Notes under the pieces: generated by a model
The model's database searches: none
Seen by the model: the letters and a program-made list of their open reading frames with translations, nothing else
What the model was told of the DNA's origin: nothing
From: Henckelia pumila
Taxonomy: Eukaryota; Streptophyta; Magnoliopsida; Lamiales; Gesneriaceae
Direction: 5' to 3'
Assembly (NCBI RefSeq): GCF_033568475.1
Contig: NC_133122.1
Span: forward strand, 138,453,402 to 138,517,401
Length of the DNA: 64,000 bases
Shown here: piece by piece, positions 46,052-56,987 of the stretch
How the letters are laid out: every line of letters starts with the position of its first letter
Position numbering within the stretch: position 1 is the first letter of the stretch
Program-made: the position numbers and the translations under genes

Positions 46052-47607
46052 CTCATAGCATCAAGCAATTCCCCAATGTAACCATGCAAATACTCAAACC
46101 TCGTGGTGTCATCCAAAATTTGATTGCGTCGTGCCTTCTGACCTGTGAAATAGTTCAAACATAACTTTTTTTTTCATGAATGAATTGAAGAGGAAAATTT
46201 AAATCCCCTCTTTGTAATTATACAAATAGCTGTAAGTTCTTGTTTGGTGTGAAAACACGGATGTTAATTTGAAAGTCAGAAAGAGAACCATTTTCATGGA
46301 CATAAATAGAAATATTGCCATAAACTTGTTTTATATACTCCAGCAATCCATAAAGACCCCACGGCTGCACCGGATAAATATTGAAACAAAAATAAAATAA
46401 AAATAAGAAAAAACCACCATGATTGCACCTTATTTACAAAGAAATAGAGAGATATGGACAAAATTGCATCTCAAATTCACCTCATCTAGCAGCAGCAAAG
46501 GGTGTTTGTCATCTACAACCACTGAAAAATGAAACTAAAGAGTAAGTGTATTTTGGAAACTTAAAATATCAGTCCACATAGACAGGTACATGTGTGAACA
46601 AAGTAAGGTGCCTCAAAGAGCAATTCCAAAGTTCAATATTTCTAAAGAAACGAACATAGGAAAAGCTATGATGATACATGTAAGGGAATGGCGTGATTGT
46701 GCGAGGAGGCCAGATAATCTTGAGATCAATTTCAAGAAAAATTGAGTAGGGACAAGTTAATCGTAGAATTCATACATACATTTTAACTCGATCGCCATGT
46801 CAGCCATTAAATCCCTGTTATCTGTTTGAAGGGCAGCGGGATAGTCCTTGACAATAACAGTTGTGTATTGGTTCACTCCGAAGAAGTTGATGGAACCCTG
46901 TATTTGCTCCAACTCATCCTTGGTGAAATCTGGAATTCTTATCCTAGCATTCTTTTTCACTATTTCAGGATTATCTTCAAAAATCGGGGGATCAAGTAAC
47001 CTACAGGTGCACAAGTAAGATCTATGATGAAATTTTTGTCAATGCCGAGGGATGATTAAAGATATTGGGGAGGAGCATAGAATTAGTAAAAAATAAATTT
47101 TTTTAATTACAAGGACATTCCATATATCTTACCAACCCGTATAAAAATCATTATCTCTTTGAGTTGCTATTACATCCTCTTTTGAATTGGTGTAAGGAAC
47201 CATCCACATGTTATAGATGTTAAATCCAACATAACCTTACTGTGTGACCTGCATTGAAAAATGTCCGCCTTGAGACAACAAGATCTCACCAACTCAAACA
47301 AACATTAGCTTATCTTACGCTACATTTCTTCATAAATTACAAATGTTTTTTTAGAAGCCACCATAAACACAGATTTACACTAACATGTCATTTGATAAAA
47401 CATGAATATGGACTTGAGGACTCTAGAATAAAACCAAATAGATTCATCGACCAAAAATAATCAGTACAAAATCAGAAATTTTACCTTATATTTTTCCTTG
47501 TAGAGTTTCACAACAGCTGTAGGAAGAAAATGAAGTTCAAACCAGAATGAGAATAGGTGTCCCATACGCTTGGGGTTCTTCCATCCTCAAATGCTGCACC
47601 CTCGTAC
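46052..47607 (-). pseudogene. Beta-glucosidase (glycoside hydrolase family 1) pseudogene with internal deletion
   Basis: GH1 enzymes cleave beta-glucosides using two glutamates. Exon-like pieces on the minus strand: 47540-47607 ([20 protein letters not shown]), 47485-47518 ([10 protein letters not shown]), 47133-47249 (VGFNIYNMWMVPYTNS, then DVIATQRDNDFYTGW), 46780-47000 (RIPDFTKDELEQIQGS, NFFGVNQYTT), 46481-46521, about 46270-46364 (PWGLYGLLEYIKQVYG, IYVHENG with the nucleophile Glu) and 46052-46142 (GQKARRNQILDDTTRFEYLH). The exons between the first two pieces, including the acid/base motif TFNEP, are missing. The C-terminal exon is also missing and a frameshift opens 47249. The splice-site layout is otherwise kept, so it derives from an intron-containing gene. 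Confidence 0.88.
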
Positions 47608-47769
47608 TAAATTTTTCAAAAAGTTTTTCAAATGATTTTCAGGAGATAAAAAGATTTCTAAACACAACACTAAACTCACAGCATCTTAAGAGAATATTTA
47701 TTTCCTAAAATCCTTTAATTTTAAAAAGATTTATTTAAGTCTTTTGTTTTTCTTGGATATAAACTTTAA

Positions 47770-48507
47770 TGTTATTTATTTTCTATGTTAGTAGACTTGA
47801 GATATTATTGTATTTATGATAATATTTATTTATCTTATATCTTAGTGATATTTTCCTTATCTCTGTAGATTTGATTTGATCAAAAGGAATGAGATCAATA
47901 CATTTTGATAAGAATCACTCGCCTGGAAACAAAGAAGAGAAGGATTCTTTTGCTTATATTTAAGAAGAAGGCGTGTAGAAAAAAAGTAGAGACGACCAAT
48001 AAGAGATTTTCAAAGAGCATATGGACGTGCATCTTGAGAGAAAACTGAAGATTTTCTGAAGCTCAAGTTGTGGTCGTGTTCTTTGATTGACTTGAAAATT
48101 TGGTCATCACTTGAAGATTGGTGATTGAAAGTGTTGTTGCTCCCACTGTGTTTTGGCATAAAAAATTCTTCTCCTTATTTTGTTTTTATTTTTTCTATTT
48201 CGTATATAATTATTAGGAGATGTTTTGGTTATTTATTTTCTCATATGTTTGAGAAAATTTCTTTTACAATAATTCACTAGTTTTAGGGTTTGTAAAACTC
48301 TTTGATTCATTTTCTAGTGAAAGTTTTTCCCCGAGGTGCTGCAAGAGTATTTTATACTCTTACTTAAATATTTGAGTTTTTTTTATTTGGTTGATTGTTT
48401 ATTTTAATCACGTTTATATATATTTCTGCTGCATGTTATTTTAGATGTTGCAACACCTAGTGACAACATCTGAATCTGATATTATGTGCAACCAATTATT
48501 CCTTACA
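47770..48507 (+). repeat. 5' LTR of copia 3 (borders approximate)
   Basis: Ends CTTACA at 48507 right before AGTGGCATCAGAGCC, an initiator-tRNA-type primer site. A TATA-like sequence (TTATATTTAAG) is near 47955. The start at TGTTATTTATT (47770) is a guess from the TG rule. The partner LTR is not in the window. Confidence 0.45.
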
Positions 48508-48578
48508 AGTGGCATCAGAGCCACATTCTTGATACTCTAAGAACTGATCCTGGTTGATTTTTATTTTCAGGGAAGAAT

Positions 48579-49079
48579 ATGGACTCATCTAAAACAACAA
48601 ACTCGTTTTTGAAACTTCCAGTTCTTGATGGTACGAATAATGCTTTGTGGAAGACAAAGATGTGCTTTACGATCAAAGCTTTGGATGGACGTGCATGTAA
48701 AAGTATAATTACCAGTTGGACGACACCAAAGATTGTGGAAAAAGATGGAAACTATATCATAAAACCAGAAACCACGTGGGCATCCGAGGAGGTACAAATC
48801 TCAAGTTTTAATGCTAAAGCTATCCACCCTATATTCTCCAGCATGGACATGAGAATGTTCGGGCTTATTTCTGACAGTGTTACTACCAAGGATGCATGAG
48901 ACACTCTTCAAGAGCATTGTGAACGTCCTGAAAGTGTCAAGAGAACAAGGATGAGGTTGTTGAATTCCAAATTTGAAAATCTCAGGATGAATAATGATGA
49001 AAAAATATCTGAATATGATCAGCATCTTCGAGAGTCACTGAATCATTCACTCTTGGAGAACCAATTGCTAATGAAAGGC
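48579..49079 (+). pseudogene. Copia 3: gag N-terminus
   Basis: + strand frame MDSSKTTNSFLKLPVLDGTN then ALWKTKMCFTIKALDG matches the start of Ty1/copia gag (L.G.N...W...M...L). A TGA at 48897 replaces the expected Trp. The same frame continues with TLQEHCERPESVKRTRMRLL to about 49079, where gypsy C begins. Everything downstream of this copia is outside the window or lost. Confidence 0.75.
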
Positions 49080-50079
49080 TGGTTTAACACCTAGAATTTC
49101 TTTTACATTAAACCGTATGCATAATTATAAGAATTAAATTATTTTAAAAATAAATTAAGGGGTTAAATTGACTTTTACGTGACATGTTTATTTGTTTTAA
49201 ATTTATTTATGATATTTAGCCCGAGTATTTTGAGCGTTATGAATTTTTGACGGAAAGTTGATTTGCGAGCGTGTAGGTGGGACAGTGGGCGATCGAGATA
49301 AAGGTTTTATCAAAATTTGTGCATAGGATTTTTAAGAGCCTAAAATAATTATTTTAAGACTTATTTTATATAAAAATTTAGGTTTTATGTGTATAAATAT
49401 ATTAAAAGTCCATTATTCACCTAAATAAGTTATTTTAAGGGCTTTAGGGCATTCTAAAATTTGGGCTTTTAATTATTTCGAAAATTAGCAATTTTAATGC
49501 CCAAAAATTTTATTTTGGGCTAGAGTTATTTTATTCTAAAGCCCCTTAACAATTTTTAATTACAAGTCCCTAATCCCATTAACTTTTAAACCAAATTGCA
49601 CGCCCTAAACTCATTCTATCCCCTTATCCTCTCGTTTTCTTGGAGCTCAAGAAGTATCTGGAGGCTGCAGATCCCTCACCTTGCACTCACCTCACAAAAT
49701 TGAAGAAAATTTCTTGGATTTTAAGCATTCCGATCGTCCCATTGCAAGCTACGCACCCGTATTTCTTATTCTTGAGCTAAGACATGATCTATCTTCTGCT
49801 TCTCACCCATTTAGATCGTAAACTCTCTGCTTTTCATGTTAAAAATCATGATTTGTTTCATTGTATGTGGTTTGGTAGCTCAATAGTTAAGATATTATTC
49901 ATCATTTCGCGTTTTTGCATTGATGGCTCGATTTCTTGTTGGTTTTCTGTCCAAGTTGGTTCGAGCAGCTACTGGCCCTATTTGGGTGGTTAGTTAGGTT
50001 TGTTCAGGGCTGGTTTTTAGGTGGAGCGTGGCCTGGTAGTGGCTAAGTTATGAGGCCAACGTGAACATGTGTGGCTGTG

Positions 50080-51060
50080 CGCAGGGGAGTTGCGCAGAAT
50101 TTTTGAGTTGGAGTTGTGGCCCTCGGCCGAGCCATGTACATCATGGCTCAAGCCAGGGCTGGGTCGAGGAGGTTTTGCAGGACCTTGGGGTGATCCTGCC
50201 AGTAAGGCTCCGGCCATGGGCGGTCGGAGCATAGGGGCCGATGAGTTTTGTAGTGGACTGCTGATGGTGGGGTGTGTGATCTGCGCATAAACATGTCAAT
50301 TCGGGCCGGCCAGCCTCGGCCCGCCCCGACCCGCCCCGACCCCGCTATCATGCGGGGCGGGGTGACCCGACCCGAATTGATGGCGGGTTGAGAATATCCC
50401 AGCCCAAACCAACGCAACCCAACCCAACCCGTCATGGGTTGGGCAGGCCAACCCACCAAAAATTAAAAAAATTAAAAAATTAAAAATGAATTAAAAATAT
50501 CATACATAAACAATTATAAATGAAATACATATTTAAAAACTTATTCAAAATAAATAAATCATTATAAATAATATAAATTTTTAAAATTAATCAATTAAAC
50601 ATAAATTATAATAAATTATAAAAGTCATTTAGAACTTATAATCATATATAAAAAATTTCAAACAATATAAATTGTTCAAAACTTATCAATCATATATAAA
50701 ATATTTAAAATTAATTATAATATAAATTTTAAAAAAAATTTAAAAATAAAATAATTGACGGGCCGGCCCGTCTTACCTTAGCCCGCGGCCCAAATGGGCC
50801 AACCCGTTTTAGCCTGCCTCTAAACGGACGGCCAATTCTTCAACCCAACTCGCCATTTTTTTAATGGCGGGACGGGTTGGCCTGACGAACTCAACTCGAA
50901 TTGACATTCGTATCTGCGCAGGGTACTTTGTGGCTCACGGTCGAGCCATGCAAGCCATGGCTCCAGTCGTGGCCTGGTCAGGTGGTTTCGCAAGACCTTA
51001 GGGTGATCCTGCCGGCAGAGCTCCGGCCATGGGTGGCCGGAGCAGGGCTGGACGTGGTTA
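50080..51060. repeat. Direct repeat of about 150 bp split by the hAT-like element
   Basis: 50080-50240 and 50915-51060 share blocks such as GGTGATCCTGCC and GCTCCGGCCATGGG and the phrase GAGCCATG...CATGGCTC (itself a small palindrome). Apparently a tandem duplication inside LTR C, with the MITE between the copies. Confidence 0.65.
50288..50911. mobile_element. hAT-like non-autonomous DNA element in LTR C
   Basis: About 624 bp flanked by ATCTGCGCA on both sides (50279-50287, 50912-50920). Near-terminal inverted repeats are ATGTCAATTCG (50293-50303) and CGAATTGACAT (50897-50907), followed inwards by GC-rich GGGCCGGCC / GGCCGGCCC-type sequence and an AT-rich centre. An 8-9 bp duplication and TGTCAA...CGGG ends are hAT-like. 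The last few bases outside the repeats do not pair, so the exact borders are uncertain. No transposase. Confidence 0.65.
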
Positions 51061-51849
51061 GAATATGGGCTGATATAGTGTGGTGCGTGAGTTGTGGGTG
51101 AGTTGGGTGAGTGAGTTGCTTGGGTCAATTTGGGGAGCTCGGGCAGGGCTCTTTTGGGTGACTGTTCCGCATCGGGTCAAGTGGTTTAGGGTAATAGGTT
51201 ATTAGTTTGGGTCCGAGTTATTTTATTTCGGGCCAGGTTATTTTAATTTAGGAGTCCAAGTTTATTTGTGTTAAAAAATTTTATTGGGCTTGAATTTTAT
51301 TATTTGGGCTTAAATATTATATTTAGGCTTGAATTAATTTTTAGTTGGGCTTGTTAATTTAATTAATTTTATTTGGGCCTAATTTAACTGAATAGACCTT
51401 AATTTGCGTAATGAGATTAAAGAGTTATTGGGCCAATCTTGATGGGCCGAATTAATTGGGCTTTGAGGAAATTTAATTGTATTGGATCAATCTAGTATAA
51501 TTGGGTAAATCTATGGATAATTGGGCTAGTTTTAGTATTTTTGGCAAGGGTAAGTATTAATGGGCCAGACTTCTAAGGGCTTAAGTTAAGGGAGGCAGCA
51601 ACTTGAACTAACAAATGACAAATAAAATAGTCCGTGAATATATATTTAATAGATGTATATGTATATTTTGATATAAGTATGATTTTTTTGAAATATGAAT
51701 TAAATATATATTACGGACAAAAATTTTAAGGAAAAGGATATTTTTTTTAAGTTCATGAATCATGCACGTATTTTATGATAAGATAATGGGTATGTGAAGA
51801 AAATATTTTTGAAAAGTTTATGTGATTTGTGACACTTATTTGTAAGGGT

Positions 51850-51970
51850 CTATGGATCCCCAAAGGTTGGGTGAAGTAGCACTTATGTTTATGGGCCTAT
51901 TGATCTCCAAAGGTTGGGTGAAGTGGCATTAAAGGCGTAGGGAAACCAAAAAGGTTGGGTGGATCTCGCC
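51850..51970 (+). repeat. Short direct repeats in LTR C
   Basis: Three copies of an AAAGGTTGGGTG word (near 51857, 51919 and 51949), two of them in a longer repeat CCAAAGGTTGGGTGAAGT preceded by GATC(T/C)CC. Meaning unknown. Confidence 0.7.
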
Positions 51971-53003
51971 GCCACATACGTTGTTTATAGATTGATCAAT
52001 CTCTTGTGTTTTTGGTCACACTTCACTGATATGACCCACTCAAAAAATGATTTTAATGATTATGAAATGCCATGATTATGTTACATATTATGTTAAGTAT
52101 TATGATTATGATCAAGATTATGATGATGTTATGTTTACGACTCAGCATTATGCATAAATTTTTACGTGCATACATGCATAAGATACCTCAAGATATTTTT
52201 ATACGATATGTGCTTGCATGCGATTTTATTATGTAGTATTTGTTATTAAAGGTAGAACATGCTGAGCCTCTAGGCTCATTAGATCTAAATTGCATGCAGG
52301 TGAGTATGATGTTAGTTAGGAGGATGTGGTCTCGATGGACGACGAGGGCCTCTGAGCATCCGGAGTTAGCTAGCGTATCCGTGACCTTTGTAGTATTTAT
52401 GTTTTAGTATCTTTATTAGATTTTATTTAAGGATTGTATTAAACTAATTTCCGCACATGTTTACTATTTTCACTGTTCATGCTTGGTTTTGGAAACTGTA
52501 GTCGTTGCTTGCGTTTCGACATTTAAATTTGATCTTCTGCATTTTACGTTATTTAACTTCCGTGCATGGATTTTCTTTAATTGTTTGAGAATTTTAAATT
52601 GTTAGCATACAATCAACTTATTATGTATTATATTATTTGAAAAAAATTATTTTTAACATATATATTATTTTAAAAAAAATTCGAGTCTGATTCCTTTCAT
52701 CTAGTGTTAGAGCTTACCTCTCTTAGAACGGTATGGTTCAAGGACGAACCAAGCGGAAGCTGGTGGGTATATGACACCTGGGGCTAATAAGAGGGCGGGG
52801 AGTGGTCGCCGGTGCCAAGATATTGCACGGACAATGAGCAGCTCCTGGCAGGCTTTTAGGCGGAGGGAGGAGACATAAATGAACCGATTCCGTGCCGAAA
52901 TGAGAGGAATTCTGAGACTGTGTAGGTATGAGACTGCACAATTGAGGAGAGCTTAAAAAGGTTTGATAGGTACTACTCATATCATGAAGGTTCATCCTCT
53001 TTT

Positions 53004-53100
53004 CGGGAGCTCATCACATAAAAATTCCAAAGTTAAGCGTGCTTGCCTTGGGGCAATTATAGGATGGGTGATCCCCTGAGAATTTTCTCAGTGTGAGTGA
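53004..53100 (+). other. 5S rRNA-derived segment near the 3' end of LTR C
   Basis: CCAAAGTTAAGCGTGCTTG (53028-53046) followed by AGGATGGGTGATCCCCTGAG (53061-53080) closely follows plant 5S rRNA around its internal promoter: A-box AGTTAAGCGTGCTTGG, C-box GGATGGGTGACC and CCTGGGAAG. The 5' third of the 5S gene is poorly matched or absent, so this is not a 5S gene. It lies about 70 bp from the LTR end. Confidence 0.75.
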
Positions 53101-53170
53101 GGACATAAGCACGTTGAAAAGACTCGTCTTGATACTGTGAGTATAGTCGACGAATCTGGGACGTTACAGT

Positions 53171-53182
53171 TGGTATCAAAGC
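53171..53182 (+). other. Primer binding site of gypsy C
   Basis: TGGTATCAAAGC, two bases after the LTR; one base from the initiator methionine tRNA complement. Confidence 0.85.
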
Positions 53183-53384
53183 AAGGTCTTTGGAGGGTTA
53201 GCTAGCCTGCTACGTGGAGCTCAGAAGTCGCACTGCCGATCTTTGAGTTTTAAATAAGTTTAATTATGTTTTATGAATGGGACCCATGAGTTAGATTTCC
53301 ACTTAAATTTATGTTATAAGAATTTTAAATTTAAATACTTAGTTTTGCAATGTGGTTACGTGAGAGATTTTTGGGAATTGCAGT

Positions 53385-54477
53385 ATGCCGCCGAGACGTG
53401 GAGTTCACGATGTGGGTGGTCAGGATCTACCAGCACCTCCGCCTCCACCGCCACCTCCAGCTCCACCACTCTCAGCTTTCGAGAGGTCCAGCGTGGAGAT
53501 GTTAGCTGGTATCACCAGGATACTTGAGCATCAGACTGGACATCCTAGGAGGACCCACGAGAAGGATATCGCCGAGAGGTTCCGCAAGCAGGGACCTAAG
53601 GAGTTTGCTGGAACCACTGATCCTTTGGCTGCTGAGGAGTTGATCCAATCACTGCAGACGATCTTTGCCTATATAGGGATCCAGGACACCGATCAGGTTT
53701 GTTGCGCCATCTACATCCTGAATTATGACGCATCCCTTTGGTGAGAGGGCGACGCGATTGGACTGGATGTGGCAAGGATGACTTTGAGGAACTTTCGGAC
53801 TGTTTTATTTGAGAAGTATTTCACCGAGGATGTTCTAGGCCAGTTGATCTGGGATTTCATGACTCTCCGACAGGGAGACTGGACTCTAGTCGAGTACGTG
53901 AGGCTGTTCGAGCGTGGGTGTCATTTCATACCCATGATTGCTGGCGATGAGAGGGAACGGCTATGACATTTCACCAATGGCTTGAGGTCTAACATGAAGC
54001 ACGATCTTTATATGGTGGACATGATGACGTATAAGGCAGCGGTGAACAGGGCGTATCGGTCGGAGAAAGGAAGGAGAGAGATGCAGGCTGACTTTCAGAG
54101 GAAGAGGCAGTTTCAGCAGTTATATCGAGGTCAGTCTTCGTAGCAGCCGACAAATAAGTCTTATTTTGGGTCATCTAAGGGTCCAAATCCTCCAAGACTG
54201 CAGCAACCATAGCATCAGAGGCCACAGAGCCAGCCTAGATAGCAGCAACAACAACAACAGCAGCAGGGGGCAGTTGCCCCTAACCCTGGTGGGGTACCCA
54301 TCTGCAGACAGTTTCAGAGGCCCCATGTTGGGCATTGTATGATGGGTTCAGGAAGGTGATATCACTTTCAGGAGCCGGACCATATTTTGAGGAACTGTCC
54401 GAGTAGGAAACAGACGACGAGACGCCTATTTGTGATGCAGGCTGAGGAGGCAGAACCCGATACCTCTCTTATCACGG
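53385..54477 (+). pseudogene. Gypsy C: gag
   Basis: Starts MPPRRGVHDVGGQDLP at 53385, followed by a proline-rich stretch, then a retrotransposon gag domain (PKEFAGTTDPLAAEELIQSL, FEKYFTEDV and LRQGDWTLVEYVRLFERG) and a decayed zinc-knuckle region ending ILRNCPSRK near 54408. One frame throughout with about six stops (for example 53742, 53964, 54139). The end at 54477 coincides with a candidate splice donor. Confidence 0.85.
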
Positions 54478-54709
54478 GTAATCTTTACTTATGTTCTTAT
54501 TTTATGTTATTGAGATGCTTAGTTAAGATTTGCATGGGTAATTACTTGACAGTTTGTACTTGTGATTTAGAATTGAATGTGTAAGATTAGATGAAAATTT
54601 TGAACTTGTGATTTGGGATGATTAGGATTGGACTATAGTTGGTATTTGGTTTGAATTGGTTGCTCTAGTAGTATGTTCTATATCTATTTGGGAAATATTC
54701 TGTGTGTAG
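54478..54709 (+). other. Candidate intron between gag and protease of gypsy C
   Basis: 232 bp beginning GTAATC and ending TGTGTGTAG, T-rich throughout. Removing it joins SLITG to KINIRGVA in frame, exactly where related polyproteins run continuously from the knuckle to protease. With it in place the frame changes and stops occur. Element B has no such insert at the equivalent place. Confidence 0.6.
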
Positions 54710-56987
54710 GGAAAATTAACATTAGGGGTGTTGCGATATTTGCATTGCTAGATTTTGGAGCCATGCACTCCTTTGTCTTTCATTCGTTCATTGAGCGGGT
54801 AGGCATTATACCCGAGGAGGATAGTGCGGGGTAGATATTATCATACCATCTGGTGAGGTTCTCTATACCACCACTGTGCGCAATGGATTGGAGTTGGAGT
54901 TTCAGGGGCATGTGGTCAGAGCCTATCTAGTGGTTTTGCCGATGTCAGGATTTGATCTCATCTTGGGTATGGACTGGTTGACCATAAATGGAGCTTCGAT
55001 TGAATTTCAAAAGAGGACGGTAGCATTTAATTCTTTGGGCGGAGATCTTATTCTCTTCTATGAAGCCCTGAGCAGCGGTGTTCCACACGTCATCTCATGT
55101 ATACGTGCGAGGAAGTTATTATGTATGGGTTGTCAGGGATTTCTTGCTAGTGTGGTCGCAGTGGCAGAGCCGCCTACGAGATCAGTGGAGGATGTAGACG
55201 TTGTTTGTAACTTCCCAAACGTCTTTTCGGATGATGTAGCTGGAATTCTTCCTGTCAGAGAGGTTGAGTTTGACATTGAATTAATGCCATGTTCAGTGAC
55301 TATCTCTAAGGCACTGTATCGTCTTGAACCTACTGAGATGAAAAAGTTGAAGGAGCAGATTCAGAAGTTGCTAAAGAAGGGCTTTATTCGCCCTAGTTTC
55401 TCACCGTGGGGTGCACTAGTCTTGTTCGTGAAGAATAAGGATGACAATATGAGGTTATGCATCGATTACCGAAATCTCAACCGGGTGACAGGGAAGAACA
55501 AGTATCCACTGCCAAGGATTGAAGATCTATTTTATCAGTTGCAGGGAGCTTCAGTATTTTTCAAGATCGATATGCGATCTGGATAGAATCAGTTGAGGGT
55601 CAGAGAGGAGGTCGTGTCCAAGACTGAATTTAGGACACGATACGATCACTATGAGTTTATCGTGTTGCCGTTTGGATTGACGAACGCTCCAACAGTTTTC
55701 ATGGATCTCATGAACCGAATATTTCAGCCGTATCTTGATCAGTTTATTATTGTCTTTGTTGACGATATTTTGATCTACTAGAGCAGTGTTGAGGAGCATA
55801 GACATCACTTGCAAACTGCTTTGCAGATTTTGAGGGAGCGGCAGTTGCATGTCAAGTTCAGCAAGTGTAAGTTTTGGCTTGATTGCGTGGCATTTCTAAG
55901 CCACATTGTTTCTAATGATGGGTTAGCAGTTGATCCATCAAAGGTTGAAGCTATTCAGAATTGGAGGATTCCGAAGAATGCGTTAGAGATTCGCAGTTTC
56001 TTGGGTCTAGAGGTGTATGACCGAAAATTTATCAAGGGCTTTTCTTCTATCTTAGTGACTTTGAAAGCTTTGATCAAGAAGAATGCGAAGTATTTTTGAA
56101 GCCCCGAGTATCAGAGGAGCTTCGATCAGTTGAATAAAGCTCTTACTTCTACGCCAGTCTTGGTGATGTCAGCGGATCATGAGGAGTTTGTTGTCTACAC
56201 TGATGCGTCTAAGTTGGGATTAGGCTATGTTCTAATGCAGTGCGATATAGTGATTGCCTACGCGTCGAGACAGTTGAAGATTCATGAGCAGAACTATCCG
56301 ACGCATGATTTTGAGCTTGCAGCTGTAGTGTTCGCACTCAAGATTTGGAGACACTACTTGTACGGTGAGAAGTGAAAGATTTTCACCGATCACAAGAGCC
56401 TCAAGTACTTCTTCACACAGAAGGAGTTGAATATGAGGCAGCGCAGATGGTTGGAGTTGGTGATGGATTACTACTATGACATTAGCTACCATTCGGGTAA
56501 GGCTAATGTGGTGGCCGATGCTTGGAGTCGGAAGACTTCAGTAGTAGCTTGTTTTTTAGTGCAACAACCTCTTCAGACAGAGATAAATAGGTTTGATTTA
56601 GAGATTTACTCTAGTGTCATGCGTCGAGTTTATAAGCATTGACAGTGCAGCCAACTCTCCGAGATCGGATTAGAGAGAGACATTCTTGTGATGAGCGGTT
56701 TGTTCATATGGGACAGAGGGATGAGGCTAAGGGCAGTCTTCTTTAGATAGTCGAGGATGATATTGTTCGGTACAAAGGACGGATGTGGGTTCCGAGTTTG
56801 GAGCATTTGAGGACTGAGATTATGATTGAGGCACACACGTCTCCTTACTCAATTCACCCTGGGAGTACGAAGATGTACCGAGATTTGCAGACATTGTATT
56901 GGTGGTCGGGAATGAAGCAGGACATTGGTCATTTCGTATCCGAGTGTTTGACGGTCAATACAGAGCATCAGTGACCAGTGGGGTTGT
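54710..56987 (+). pseudogene. Gypsy C: protease, RT, RNase H and start of integrase
   Basis: Protease: FALLDFGAMHSFV, where the family has LLDSGATHSF, so the catalytic DSG is DFG. A frameshift lies near 54835. RT (55230-55790) has [19 protein letters not shown] and [11 protein letters not shown]. RNase H (56130-56540) has [16 protein letters not shown] and [12 protein letters not shown]. The integrase finger begins with SIHPGSTKMYRDLQ near 56850. Stops at 55584, 55779, 56097 and 56373 and a frameshift near 56650. Copia D interrupts at 56988; the rest of C is beyond the window. Confidence 0.9.

Larger units (their letters stand above)
49080..53168 (+). repeat. 5' LTR of gypsy C, about 4.1 kb including a MITE
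   Basis: Starts near TGGTTTAACACC (49080) in copia 3 gag and ends GACGTTACA (53168) before a primer site. Without the inserted hAT-like element it is about 3.47 kb, long for an LTR. It contains a duplicated block of roughly 150 bp (50080-50240 and 50915-51060), repeated CCAAAGGTTGGGTG words (51856-51957) and a 5S rRNA-like segment (53004-53100). The left border rests on the loss of copia similarity and the TG rule. Confidence 0.7.

Noticed and set aside
50017-50290. GC-rich frames in LTR C around the tandem repeat
   Set aside because: Non-coding LTR with duplicated GC-rich blocks; frames open on both strands by composition.
53004-53100. Functional 5S rRNA gene
   Set aside because: Only the internal-promoter portion matches; the 5' part of 5S is missing and the segment is inside an LTR.
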